From an uncultured Prevotellaceae bacterium (GTDB lineage Bacteria; Bacteroidota; Bacteroidia; Bacteroidales; Muribaculaceae), in assembly GCA_900318645.1 (NCBI GenBank), contig ONLH01000019.1, positions 1 through 56,177 of the forward strand: DNA of 56,177 nt, given 5' to 3'. Made by a program: the position numbers and the translations under genes. This document shows, piece by piece, positions 43,301-51,334 of the stretch (positions are counted from its first letter, which is position 1; the number at the start of each line of letters is the position of its first letter). Under the pieces are notes generated by a model, which saw nothing but the letters and a program-made list of their open reading frames with translations, ran no database searches and was not told the origin of the DNA.

Positions 43301-44359
43301 GTCAAACACCACCTGAGTGGCATACTTGGCGTTGACGTCCACATACCAGTCAGGATTATAAGTAAACCAAACTGGATAATATACGGTACCTTGTCGCGTA
43401 TTTGCCAGATAATCATAGTAAAAGGTCAATGTCGTGTTGTCTGGATCAATAATTACATAGCACTTACCGGTCATGTAACCCGGCATTCCCGCTGAAGGGT
43501 TATCGGCTACAGCATAGATATAATCCTCCGAGAAAGGGTTATTGTTGTAATGCGTACCCTGTCCGCCCACCAGGCTCGTGCAACCATAGAACATATTGTT
43601 GGTGTCAACATTGTACGTACCATCCAAAAACCAACCGCCACCCACATAGATGGTAGCCAAGTTACTGCAGCCACGGAAAATGTTAGACAAGTTTTCTACC
43701 TTGTTGATGTTGAAGCTGCCCAGGTCAAGCATCGTCAGGCCAGAGCAATTCTGGAACATGGAGCCCATAGTAATGACCTTGGAGGTGTTGAAGTGGCTCA
43801 CGTCAAGCGTAGTCAGACCAGAGCAATCCTGGAACATGCCGTACATATTAGTGACCTTGGAGGTGTTGAAGTTACTCACGTCAAGGCTTGACACACCGCT
43901 GCAGCCATAGAACATGCCGCCCATATTCACAGAATTAGCGGTATTGAAGTGCCCCACGTCAATACTGGTCAAGCTGCTACAGTAAGCAAACATGCCGTTC
44001 ATGTTGGTCATGTTCTCGGTGTTGAGGTAATTTAGGCCCTCGATGGTCGTGAGATTTGTCATCTCATAAAACCAGTAGAAGCCCGATGTGGGACGGGCAT
44101 CGGCAAATGTCGGGTCAAATACTACCTTTGTGACCGATGTCCTGATATCATACCAAGGAGCATTACCGGTCAAAAGATATGTCGTGCCCGGGCGGGTACT
44201 GCGCTGGTCGTCGTAGTAGAACGTCAGCGTCGTGTTCTCGGGCGTAAAGCAGGCATAGGCCTGTGCAGCCCGCACAGCCAGTGACGAGAGCATCACCAGC
44301 AACAGCGCCATGAGCCACCGGCCCATGGATCGCGAGAAAAGTCTTGTAATTTGTTCCAT
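40358..44359 (-). CDS. DUF285/BspA-type surface protein with five modules and dockerin C-terminus
   Basis: 1333-residue exported protein. I start at the ATG 44359 (MEQITRLFSRS), with a signal peptide ending AVRAA; the frame opens at a TTG nine bases earlier. Five modules each start with a CFTPENTTLTFYYD-like strand and continue with VFDPSFADARPTS, then DUF285 leucine-rich repeats of the form FNTANVTNMNDMFSNCSGLT, and close with IYVGDGW and DGGPSDPGYF. Two dockerin-like EF-hands end the protein (DVNGDGKTTIADVTALIN, DVNGDSKVTIADVTALIN, then LLLSGS). Repeats this regular can recombine within the gene. Adhesion is the usual inferred role. Confidence 0.88.
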   Translation of the reverse strand: MEQITRLFSRSMGRWLMALLLVMLSSLAVRAAQAYACFTPENTTLTFYYDDQRSTRPGTTYLLTGNAPWYDIRTSVTKVVFDPTFADARPTSGFYWFYEMTNLTTIEGLNYLNTENMTNMNGMFAYCSSLTSIDVGHFNTANSVNMGGMFYGCSGVSSLDVSNFNTSKVTNMYGMFQDCSGLTTLDVSHFNTSKVITMGSMFQNCSGLTMLDLGSFNINKVENLSNIFRGCSNLATIYVGGGWFLDGTYNVDTNNMFYGCTSLVGGQGTHYNNNPFSEDYIYAVADNPSAGMPGYMTGKCYVIIDPDNTTLTFYYDYLANTRQGTVYYPVWFTYNPDWYVDVNAKYATQVVFDPSFAEVRPTSTFGWFYGMNHLSSLSGMEYLNTEDVTNMKNMFRDCSALTSLDLSTFYTPNLQIMDNMFYGCNHLTTIYASDLWTTQSVTYGNDVFVDCFSLVGGKGTTYNYNNAHYGYAHLDGGPSDPGYFSDANAPRAYACYTPENTTLTFYYDNLRSTREGTTYDLNGEFELPGWIMDWLDLENNLHPATQVVFDPSFADARPISTAYWFLGMRNLQSFSGLSYLNTSEVTNMTSMFNNCSGLTSLDLSSFNTANVAYMESMFLRCSGLTSIDLSSFNTANVGDMSDMFEDCTALTSLDLSSFNTARASFIPYMFYRCSNLTTIYAGSGWNLPADAYSEGMFQDCTSLVGGMGTTYDPNHVDKTYAHIDGGPSNPGYFSVHKEAYLCFTADNRTMTFYYDDQINNRPGTIYHLNTAGDLPEWYVQLLDNKCTKAVFDPSFADARPTSTKAWFYRIAVGSITGMEYLNTSEVTDMSYMFTGISLESLDVSHFNTTKVTNMSNMFHGSEFLTSLDLGSFNTSNVTDMNSMFTYCQSLTSLDLSNFNTANVTNMNDMFSNCSGLTSLDLSNFNTANVTDMGYMFYDSRSLTSLDLSNFNTSSVTKMSGMFLECNSLETIYVGDGWSTDAVTQSVDMFTNCTSLVGGMGTTYDPNHVDKTYAHIDGGPSDPGYFTDPAVPSEPEAYACFTPSDSTLTFYFDSRRRFRSGTAYDLNTGYVQPDWQQHGTSVSHVVFDASFAEARPTTTFSWFESMSNLVSIAGMNYLNTEDVTIMASMFTECSALTSLDVSHFNTDKVTNMNGMFISCIGLTSLDVSNFNTENVTDMNNMFGNCRGLTSLDLSNFTTETVNNMRYMFYYCNNLTTIYVGNGWSTAAVTNSDKMFYRCTKLVGGKGTTYDSSHINADYAHIDGGPSNPGYFTGKVDYMPSDVNGDGKTTIADVTALINYLLSGEPTAGSGDVNGDSKVTIADVTALINLLLSGS

Positions 44360-44408
44360 TTTACTCAAGTTATAAAAGGTTAAAGATAATAGTACTGTTA
44401 TTCCGCCA

Positions 44409-44416
44409 CAAATATA
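44409..44416 (-). promoter_or_regulatory. Bacteroidetes -7 box (DUF285 protein)
   Basis: Minus strand TATATTTG, 49 bases before the ATG. The paired GAACATTTTT operator-like repeats of the other adhesins are absent here. Confidence 0.5.
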
Positions 44417-44459
44417 GTAAAAATATTTTAGATATTAGACATTAGACGTTAGATTTTTA

Positions 44460-44605
44460 ATGCTCGCGTTGCTCGCAGTTTAGAGTTTAAAGTTTAGAGT
44501 TTAGAGACGCATCCGCATGAATGCTCGCGTTGCTCGCAGTTTAGAGTTTAAAGTTTAGAGTTTAGAGACGCATCCGCATGAATGCTCGCGTTGCTCGCAG
44601 TTTAG
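44460..44605. repeat. 61-base tandem repeat (two full units plus part)
   Basis: Units start ATGCTCGCGTTGCTCGCAGT at 44460, 44521 and 44582 with period 61, each containing TTTAGAGTTTAAAGTTTAGAG and ACGCATCCGCATGA. Further dispersed copies lie near 40062, 44692 and 44949. Confidence 0.85.
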
Positions 44606-44691
44606 AGTTTAGAGGGAAAAAGCACAGTAGGGCCTCGCCTTGGCGTGGCCGCCCGTTCGTCGATACAATCCTCACGCAAAGCCGCATGTAT

Positions 44692-44918
44692 GCTCGCGTT
44701 GCTCGCAGTTTAGAGTTTAAAGTTTAATGTTTAGAGAAGCATCCGCACTGTAGGGCCTCGCCTTGGCGTGGCCGCCAGTCTCTCACGCAAAGCCGCAAAG
44801 CCACAAAGTTGATTGCTCGCAAGAGGCTCGCAAGAGTTTTTTAATTTCTTGCGAGCTCTTGCGAGCAATCTGTAATAGCTTAGCGACTTAGCGACTTAGC
44901 GTGAGGCCAAAGAACGTG
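44692..44918. repeat. right long direct repeat flanking the DUF285 gene
   Basis: Direct copy of 40062-40287 with scattered mismatches. Inside, GATTGCTCGCAAGAG (44811) and CTCTTGCGAGCAATC (ending 44870) form a perfect 15-base stem, nested in TCACGCAAAGCC / TTAGCG outer arms. The region 44360-45027 has no gene. Confidence 0.8.
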
Positions 44919-45027
44919 GCCGCCTGTCCGTCACGCAAAGCCGCATGTATGCTCGCGTTGCTCGCAGTTTAGAGTTTAGAGATGCATCGGCGTTGACGGG
45001 CGCAGCTTGGTGACTGTTTACCCCCCC

Positions 45028-46053
45028 CTAGTGTTTGATCTGTTTGTCCGTTCTGGCCAAAATCACATGATGTGCCCAACTGAATAGGATGACAGGAATA
45101 ATAAAAAGAACGGTCATGATAAACGGGTGATAAGGATGCCAAAAACAATTCATAAAAAGCATTCTGATGAAAGGATGGATGACAAAAATACTTGGGGATA
45201 AAATGCCAAGATAATAAACCCATCGGTTATTACATGCATAGGAGATGCTGATGAAACACAGAATTGTTGATAGCTCAATGAATGGGGTCAATGGCTTGGT
45301 TATCAAGCTGGCACATAGAATGATGAATGAGAATAAACCAACCAGACTCTTGTGTCTCTCAATGATCGATATATTTGTTTTTGCAGCAATCATTCCAAGG
45401 ACAAAAGGATATCCCCAACCCATGAAATTGAGCCTGCACCAGAGCATGGTATCTTCGGATACAAAATATAGAATGAAGTAATTAAAGAGGAGGAACACCA
45501 ATGCCAGAGCCCATAACCATTTGGTGCTCAGCTTCCGGATAAAAACAAAGAGTATATAGAGTTGAAGAATAAGCCCAAAAAACCAATAAACCCCAGGCGA
45601 TAAAATAAAGGGACTATCACCGTACATCAATATATTGATAGTACAGGTCATGTGGGCTAATACCGATATGATATTAGTGCTGTGATGGAATACTCCCCAA
45701 TCGAACAAGACATAAAGCACGTATATCGGTAGAAGGAGCTTTAATAGCTTAATAATGTGATTCTTTAGATATGGGAAAAGTTTAAACTCGGTTTGATGTT
45801 GATTGTATTTTTTGGTTAATCCATAGCCGCTTAGGAAGATAAAAAGAGCTACTCCTATCCATCCTGCATAGGAGAGAATGTACCAAATCGAGGAAGTGGT
45901 AAACAGATTAGCGAGAAAAAGACTAGTGCGTTCATAATCATAACTCCATTCATTACACGGGATGTTGAGCAAGAGGTGCACAATGTTATGGAGCACTATT
46001 AGGGATATGGCTAATCCTTTAATGATGATGCATTGCTGTTTAGTCAGGTTCAT
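45028..46053 (-). CDS. acyltransferase 3 (OafA-like) membrane protein, paralogue 1
   Basis: 341-residue inner-membrane protein with about ten hydrophobic helices. It resembles acyltransferase family 3, which O-acetylates polysaccharides or similar acceptors. Visible motifs: KGLAISLIVLHNIVH at the N-terminus (catalytic-type His), ALFIFLSGYGLTKKY, and GVYWFFGLILQLYILFVFIR. The next gene upstream is a clear paralogue, so this is a tandem duplication. Base composition is distinctly AT-rich relative to the window, hinting at transfer. It is followed by the long right-hand repeat. Substrate unknown. Confidence 0.85.
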   Translation of the reverse strand: MNLTKQQCIIIKGLAISLIVLHNIVHLLLNIPCNEWSYDYERTSLFLANLFTTSSIWYILSYAGWIGVALFIFLSGYGLTKKYNQHQTEFKLFPYLKNHIIKLLKLLLPIYVLYVLFDWGVFHHSTNIISVLAHMTCTINILMYGDSPFILSPGVYWFFGLILQLYILFVFIRKLSTKWLWALALVFLLFNYFILYFVSEDTMLWCRLNFMGWGYPFVLGMIAAKTNISIIERHKSLVGLFSFIILCASLITKPLTPFIELSTILCFISISYACNNRWVYYLGILSPSIFVIHPFIRMLFMNCFWHPYHPFIMTVLFIIPVILFSWAHHVILARTDKQIKH

Positions 46054-46188
46054 AGGATTGTACTATTGTGAATACCATTTCTACTTTGCCGATATTTTTG
46101 TCTAAAAACCATTTACCTTAAATGTTAGTGATAATTATGTTTTCAACATGAATATCTATTGAATCTGGTTTAATTACTTGCGAGCAAC

Positions 46189-47241
46189 TTATGAAATGCT
46201 TCGCACCTTAGGACCTGATTTGTTTGTCCATTTACATTTAGCTAATACTTCATGATGTAACCAACTTAATAGGATGACGGGAATAATATAGATGATTGTC
46301 ATCAACAGGGGATGGTTAGAACTGCAGAATGTATTGAAATACAGAAGTCTTATGAATGGATGGATGACAAATATGCTTGCTGAAATGGCACCAATCCAGT
46401 AAATCCACTTAGCTTCGCATTTATTTGAGATAATCAGGAACAGGGTGATGGTGGACGGATCAACTAATGGTGACAATGGTTTTACAACTAGGCTGGCTGA
46501 AAGTAGAACTAGTGACAACAAGCCCATAACAAGTGTCCAGCGCTTAGGTAACGACCATGTTGACTTGGCTGCAATCATGCCCAGTACAAACGGCAACCCC
46601 CATCCTATAAAGTTGTGGCGGCACCAGTCCATTGTATCTTGGGAAGCGAAGTAGAGGATGCTGTAGTGGATACCGAGAAAGGCTAACGCAAGCACGCACA
46701 GCATTTTTATGTTAAATTTCCTGATAAAAATAAATAGGATGTAGAATTGCAAGATTGCACCGAAAAACCAGTATACTTCGGGTCTAAGATGGAAAGTGCC
46801 TTGTTCACCATAGTGGAAGAGGTTGATGGTGAAAGTCACATGAGCAAGGACTGACTTTAGATTGTTGGGATTGTGGAAAATGAAACTGTCAAAAAACACG
46901 TACAGCGCATATATGGGAACAAGTAGTTTCAATAGTTTTACAACATGTTTTTTGAGATAAGAAATCGTGTCAAAAGGATGACTTGTGCTATTGTACTTCT
47001 TGGTCAATCCATAACCGCTCAGGAAAAAGAATAGAGGTACACCAATCCAGCCAGCATAGGATAGGATATACCAAATGGATTGACTTGAGAAAAGACCGTT
47101 ACAAAAGTTCTCTGTTAACTGCTGGTTGAAAGACATCTCGTTACAGTGTATTCCCAGCAGTTGATAGACAAAATTGTGGACCATGATCATTGAGATGGCT
47201 AACCCCTTAAGGAAATTGCCTTGTTCTTTGCTCATGTTCAT
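46189..47241 (-). CDS. acyltransferase 3 (OafA-like) membrane protein, paralogue 2
   Basis: 350 residues, same topology as the next gene downstream: KGLAISMIMVHNFVYQLLGI, PLFFFLSGYGLTKKYNS, EVYWFFGAILQFYILFIFIR, and a similar end (VIHPFIRLLYFNTF, LSWLHHEVLAKC). An ATG two codons downstream (47235) is an alternative start. The two genes are 135 bases apart. They likely modify a surface glycan, but no glycosyltransferase or polymerase genes are adjacent. Confidence 0.85.
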   Translation of the reverse strand: MNMSKEQGNFLKGLAISMIMVHNFVYQLLGIHCNEMSFNQQLTENFCNGLFSSQSIWYILSYAGWIGVPLFFFLSGYGLTKKYNSTSHPFDTISYLKKHVVKLLKLLVPIYALYVFFDSFIFHNPNNLKSVLAHVTFTINLFHYGEQGTFHLRPEVYWFFGAILQFYILFIFIRKFNIKMLCVLALAFLGIHYSILYFASQDTMDWCRHNFIGWGLPFVLGMIAAKSTWSLPKRWTLVMGLLSLVLLSASLVVKPLSPLVDPSTITLFLIISNKCEAKWIYWIGAISASIFVIHPFIRLLYFNTFCSSNHPLLMTIIYIIPVILLSWLHHEVLAKCKWTNKSGPKVRSIS

Positions 47242-47261
47242 GGACTTTATGGTTTAAGAAA

Positions 47262-47298
47262 GTCGAGCCCAACCGATTATTGATGTGTTGGGCTCGAC
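47262..47298 (-). terminator. terminator of mdh
   Basis: GTCGAGCCCAAC and GTTGGGCTCGAC are exact complements (12 pairs) around a 13-base loop, 25 bases past the mdh stop. On the minus strand the stem is followed by TTTCTT. Confidence 0.75.
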
Positions 47299-47322
47299 TA
47301 TAAGGTTAATCAATAGGTGAAA

Positions 47323-48312
47323 TTACAGGTTGGGATTGATTTTGTTCCACTCGCTGATGGGAGGAACGATGCCCAGGTCAACCAGCTCGTCGCGCATCTT
47401 GCACAGGTGCACGTAGCTGGCGTCGAGGCGCTCGTTCTCGCTGGGCAGACCCTGCGGCACCTTGTAAGTAGCGCCGTTCTCGTCGAGTGTAGTGTCCATA
47501 GCCATCATGATGTGGTTGTACTTGTCGTTGTTCACGTAGGTGCCCACGGGGAAGCGGAACTTCTCACCGCCCATCGCTGCACGGATCATCTCTACCGACA
47601 GGTAAGCGGGGCTCTGGAACGAGCTGCGGCCGCGCAGCTTGATGATCTGGGCGCCACCCTTGGTGACGTCAACCTTCATCTGCTCCCACTCCTCGGCGGG
47701 GAACTCGTCGGTGCCGAGGATGTCGGTCAGCTTGCGACCGGCAATCTCGACATGGCTGCCGAACACTGCCATCTGCTCACCGTGGCCACCGTAGGTAGCG
47801 CAACCGGTGATTTCGCTCTGCATCACATTGAACTTCTTGGCCAGCGCGCTCTGCAGACGGGTGGTGTCGAGGGCCGCCAGGGTGGTTACCTGGCAGGGCT
47901 TCAAGCCACTGTACAGCAGGGTTACCAGACCCGTCAAGTCGGCGGGGTTGAAGATGATGACGACGTGCTTCACGTCGGGGCAGTAGGTCTTGATGTCCTT
48001 GCCGAGGCCCTCAGCGATCTCGCAGTTGCCCTTGAGCAGGTCCTCACGCGTCATGCCCTCCTTGCGGGGAGCGCCACCGCTCGAGATGATATATTTTGCG
48101 TTGGTGAATGCTTCCTTGGCATCGGTGGTGGCGACGATGTTCACGTCACCGAAACCGCTCTGGCGCATTTCCTCGGCCACGCCCTCGGGCGAGAACACGT
48201 CATAGAGGCAGATGTTTGTTGTCAAGCCCATCATCAGGGCCGTTTGTACCATGTTTGAGCCGATCATGCCGGCAGCGCCGACGATGACCAATTTGTCATT
48301 TGTTAATGCCAT
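47323..48312 (-). CDS. mdh: malate dehydrogenase
   Basis: NAD-dependent interconversion of malate and oxaloacetate, part of the reductive branch to succinate and propionate in Bacteroidales. 329 residues: the dinucleotide motif GAAGMIGSN (13-21), substrate arginines in GGAPRKEGMTREDL, FNPADLTG, and catalytic His in TYGGHGEQM are visible. The sequence belongs to the Bacteroidetes lactate/malate dehydrogenase type rather than the E. coli type. It has a strong promoter and terminator and is transcribed alone. Confidence 0.95.
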   Translation of the reverse strand: MALTNDKLVIVGAAGMIGSNMVQTALMMGLTTNICLYDVFSPEGVAEEMRQSGFGDVNIVATTDAKEAFTNAKYIISSGGAPRKEGMTREDLLKGNCEIAEGLGKDIKTYCPDVKHVVIIFNPADLTGLVTLLYSGLKPCQVTTLAALDTTRLQSALAKKFNVMQSEITGCATYGGHGEQMAVFGSHVEIAGRKLTDILGTDEFPAEEWEQMKVDVTKGGAQIIKLRGRSSFQSPAYLSVEMIRAAMGGEKFRFPVGTYVNNDKYNHIMMAMDTTLDENGATYKVPQGLPSENERLDASYVHLCKMRDELVDLGIVPPISEWNKINPNL

Positions 48313-48366
48313 GATTTTATCTCTTTTAAAATTACTGCAAATTGTTTGTTTGAAATTTTACCACCG

Positions 48367-48374
48367 CAAAGGTA
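48367..48374 (-). promoter_or_regulatory. Bacteroidetes promoter (mdh)
   Basis: Minus strand TACCTTTG with a CTTG -33 element about 20 bases upstream; 55 bases to the start codon. Confidence 0.65.
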
Positions 48375-48478
48375 GTCATTTTTGCCGAATTATACAAGCA
48401 TTTTGCAAGTTTGTAAAGTTTAAATATTGTGAATTAGGTATAGTTCACTAGCAATTTGCACAAATCAGAGATTGGCGC

Positions 48479-48486
48479 TATCTTTG
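48479..48486 (+). promoter_or_regulatory. Bacteroidetes promoter (pnuC)
   Basis: TATCTTTG preceded by TTTG (AATTTGCAC) with a 20-base spacer. The leader is only about 20 bases, too short for a riboswitch. Confidence 0.7.
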
Positions 48487-48514
48487 TGACGACTTTAGAA
48501 TACAACAGACGGCA

Positions 48515-49195
48515 ATGATGGAAACAATCGTGCAATATTTCAGTGATTTCACTTGGGTCCAGGCCATTGACTTGGCGGGCCTGGTGCTGGGACTCATTTA
48601 TTTATGGTTGGAGTTCAAAGCCAGCATCTGGCTGTGGCTCGTGAGTGTCATCATGCCCATTGTGCATGGTTACCTCTACTGGGAACGAGGCCTGTATGCC
48701 GACTTCGGTATGGAAGTCTATTATGTCCTCGCCGCCATCTACGGCTATGCCGTGTGGCGCTGGTCCAAGGCTCGTACTGTAGAGACGCAAAATCTTGCGT
48801 CTCCCAAGGATGAAGATGGTGCCACGCAAAATCATTCTTCATCCGATGGCGAGCGTCCCATCACCCGTTTCCCCTTGCGCCGTGTCCTGCCCGTCGCCAT
48901 TGTCGGCCTGGCATTGTGGGCCGTCATCTATTGGGTATTAATCACGTGGACCGACAGCAGTGTCCCCCTGTGTGACAGCTTCACTACGGCCCTGAGCATG
49001 GTGGCGCTGTGGGCGCTGGCCCAGAAGTATGCCGAGCAATGGCTCCTGTGGCTCGTCGTTGATGCCGTGTGCACCGTCCTCTATATCTACAAGCAGATAC
49101 CTTTCACCGCCTGCCTCTACGCCTTCTACACCGTGATGGCCGTCCTAGGCTACCGCCAGTGGCTCCGCAAAATCCCTTCTTCTCAACCAACATAG
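48515..49195 (+). CDS. pnuC: nicotinamide/vitamin transporter PnuC with repeat-derived loop
   Basis: 226-residue inner-membrane facilitator of the PnuC family, which imports nicotinamide riboside or, in related members, thiamine. About seven helices. Family features are FSDFTWVQAIDLAGLVLGLI near the start, WLVSVIMPIVHGYLYWE, YGYAVWRW before the central loop, and DAVCTVLYIYKQIPFTACLY near the end. The central loop (about residues 88-115, VETQNLASPKDEDGATQN) is unusually long and is encoded by a GACGC palindrome (48782-48803) inserted without breaking the frame. Transcribed alone. Confidence 0.88.
   Translation: MMETIVQYFSDFTWVQAIDLAGLVLGLIYLWLEFKASIWLWLVSVIMPIVHGYLYWERGLYADFGMEVYYVLAAIYGYAVWRWSKARTVETQNLASPKDEDGATQNHSSSDGERPITRFPLRRVLPVAIVGLALWAVIYWVLITWTDSSVPLCDSFTTALSMVALWALAQKYAEQWLLWLVVDAVCTVLYIYKQIPFTACLYAFYTVMAVLGYRQWLRKIPSSQPT
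48782..48803. repeat. GACGC palindrome inside pnuC
   Basis: GACGCAAAATCTTGCGTC with one mismatch in the palindrome, followed by CTCCC as in the intergenic copies at 30223 and 34573. It is translated in frame as part of a cytoplasmic or periplasmic loop. Confidence 0.9.
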
Positions 49196-49253
49196 GCTCC
49201 CTTTTTTTCTCAGACAACAGTGAAACAAGATTGACAACTATGACAACTTTTAA

Positions 49254-51182
49254 TTAATGTTGTCTTTGTTGTCTGACGGTTTGGATATAGTTGTAAAGTT
49301 GTTTGTAGAAGGGGTGACGAGTTAGGGTGGGGGCGTCGCCCAGGATGAAGAGTTTCATGCGGGCACGAGTCATGGCGACATTCATGCGGCGTAGGTCGCG
49401 CAGGAAACCGATTTGGCCCTTGTCGTTGGCTCTCACCAGCGATATAAGGATGACATCTCGCTCCTGACCCTGGAAGCCATCGACCGTGTTGACCGAGATG
49501 AGGTGGCGGAAGGGCTTGAAGAAAGTGCGTTTCTTGATTAGGCGCTTGAGGTATTGCACCTGTGCGCGGTAAGGCGAGATGATACCCACGTCGATGCGGT
49601 CGTCAAGGATGCGCTGCTTGCCGATGCGCTGGAAATAGATTTGCAGCAGGCTGATGGTCAGGTCTGCCTCGCCCTTGTTGACGCGGCCGAAGGTCTCCCC
49701 GACAAATTGTTCCTTGAAGTTGTCCTTCTCATCCTCGCCGAGCTCAATCTCGGAGGTGTCAAACCACAGGATGGGCGCATCGCCCTCGTGAATCAGGCGG
49801 TGTGCCACCTCGGGAGCCGACCTCATCTTGCCATGATAGAAATAGTCGCTGCTGAATTGCATGATCTCGTCGTTCATGCGATATTGCACCTCGAGTAGCG
49901 AGACACACTCGGGTTTGTTCTCGACGATACGTTCCATGAGTGTCTTGCCCAGGCCGCCCTTCAGCGCCTCGAGGCTCTTGACTGTGGGCGGCAGTTGGCA
50001 ATGGTCGCCGGCAAAGATTACGCGGCTGGCGCGACGGATGGGAATCCAGCACGCCGCTTCCAGGGCTTGGGCGGCTTCGTCAATAAACAGGGTGCTGAAG
50101 CGTTTGCCGTCCAGCAGCTTGTTGCCTGCTCCCACGAGCGTCGAGGCGATGACGCGCACCTGACCGAAGATGTCGGCATTGATGCGTACCTCGAGTTCGA
50201 CCGCCAATTCCTTGAGGCGATTGAGTTTCTGGTGGAAATGCTCGCCCGACTCGCGGCGGCGACGTCGCATCTCGCGCATGTTGCGCCTCACCTGCCACAA
50301 CTTGGGATAGTCGGGGTGGTCGGCGAAACGGTGCTCATAGGTGAAACTCAGCATCTTGTCGTTGACGCGTGTGGGGTTGCCCAGGCGCAGGACCGGAATG
50401 CCACTGTCCACCAGTTTCTCGCTGATCCAGTCCACTGCTGTGTTGCTCTGGGCGCACACGAGCACCTGCGTCTCGCGCATCAGTGTCTCGTTGATGGCCT
50501 CGACAAGCGTCGTCGTCTTGCCTGTGCCCGGAGGACCATGCAGTACGAGCACGTCCTTGGCCCTGAGTACCTCGTTGACGGCGCGCTCCTGGCTTGGGTT
50601 GAGCCACGGGAAGCGTATCGCGTCAAAGCCGAAAGCCTCGGCATGCTGGTGCGAGTAGAACAGGTCGCGCAGGTAGGCGAGGCGAGTGCCCTTGGCGTTC
50701 ATGACGCGCTCCAGGGCATCAAACATCATGCGGTAGCTTGTCTCGTCGAAGAACAACTGCACGCCCACGGGCTGCTGTGCGTTCTGCAGTTCCAGCGTGT
50801 GGCCCTCGGGTATGGCGACGACCATACGATTACCGTCAACAAACGAGACGCTCCCCGTGAAGCCATAGTAGTGAATGTGCCCCGCCTGCTTCAAGTCGCC
50901 GGCAGGGGCCTCGGCATTAAAGAACACCACAGGCTTGCCGTACTCAAAGTTGTGGTCTATCTCCTCGTCGCCCTGGCGGGTCACCTCGATGCAGAATTGG
51001 TTGAGCGAGTTGTAATAGGTGCGTCCCACATGCAGCGGGAACCAGGCATCGCCGCGTGTCACCTTGCGCGCTAGCCCCATCGACTCGCTGTGCAGACGAT
51101 AGGCTTCCTTCTCCTCCTGGTATTCCACCTGGAGCAGGTGCCGCTGCTGTTGCAGTTGTACTATGGCTGACGCGTGACTCAT
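49254..51182 (-). CDS. UPF1/IGHMBP2-like superfamily 1 helicase
   Basis: 642-residue nucleic-acid helicase. The N-terminal about 200 residues form the accessory beta-barrel region typical of this group. Walker A is GPPGTGKTT (about 215-223), followed by AQSNTAVDWI (motif Ia), DEAAQALE (motif II, about 366), GDHCQLPPTV (motif III), VQYRMNDEIMQFSS (motif IV), TVDGFQGQERDVILISLVR (motif V) and NVAMTRARMKLFILG (motif VI). All motifs are intact, so it should be active on RNA or DNA. Its cellular role in Bacteroidetes is not established. Confidence 0.93.
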   Translation of the reverse strand: MSHASAIVQLQQQRHLLQVEYQEEKEAYRLHSESMGLARKVTRGDAWFPLHVGRTYYNSLNQFCIEVTRQGDEEIDHNFEYGKPVVFFNAEAPAGDLKQAGHIHYYGFTGSVSFVDGNRMVVAIPEGHTLELQNAQQPVGVQLFFDETSYRMMFDALERVMNAKGTRLAYLRDLFYSHQHAEAFGFDAIRFPWLNPSQERAVNEVLRAKDVLVLHGPPGTGKTTTLVEAINETLMRETQVLVCAQSNTAVDWISEKLVDSGIPVLRLGNPTRVNDKMLSFTYEHRFADHPDYPKLWQVRRNMREMRRRRRESGEHFHQKLNRLKELAVELEVRINADIFGQVRVIASTLVGAGNKLLDGKRFSTLFIDEAAQALEAACWIPIRRASRVIFAGDHCQLPPTVKSLEALKGGLGKTLMERIVENKPECVSLLEVQYRMNDEIMQFSSDYFYHGKMRSAPEVAHRLIHEGDAPILWFDTSEIELGEDEKDNFKEQFVGETFGRVNKGEADLTISLLQIYFQRIGKQRILDDRIDVGIISPYRAQVQYLKRLIKKRTFFKPFRHLISVNTVDGFQGQERDVILISLVRANDKGQIGFLRDLRRMNVAMTRARMKLFILGDAPTLTRHPFYKQLYNYIQTVRQQRQH

Positions 51183-51203
51183 CTATTTGTGACTTTTCAG
51201 CCA

Positions 51204-51211
51204 CAAAGGTA
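51204..51211 (-). promoter_or_regulatory. Bacteroidetes -7 box (helicase)
   Basis: Minus strand TACCTTTG, 21 bases before the helicase start. Confidence 0.6.
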
Positions 51212-51334
51212 CAATATATTTTTCTAATTAGTGGATGCAGAAGCCCGTTAGGGCTGCAAAGTGTATAGGCAGGTGGTGAAGTGAGGTGAAGCCGAACGGA
51301 ACCCCTGCGACGTGTTGGTATTCTATTGCTGTCC

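Noticed and set aside
26412-44359. type IX secretion C-terminal sorting domains on the adhesins
   Set aside because: The C-termini are dockerin-like EF-hands ending LLSG or HSW; I see no beta-sandwich T9SS signal with the usual KVVK-like terminus.
48487-48514. NAD- or thiamine-responsive riboswitch before pnuC
   Set aside because: The promoter leaves a leader of only about 20 bases, too short for an aptamer.
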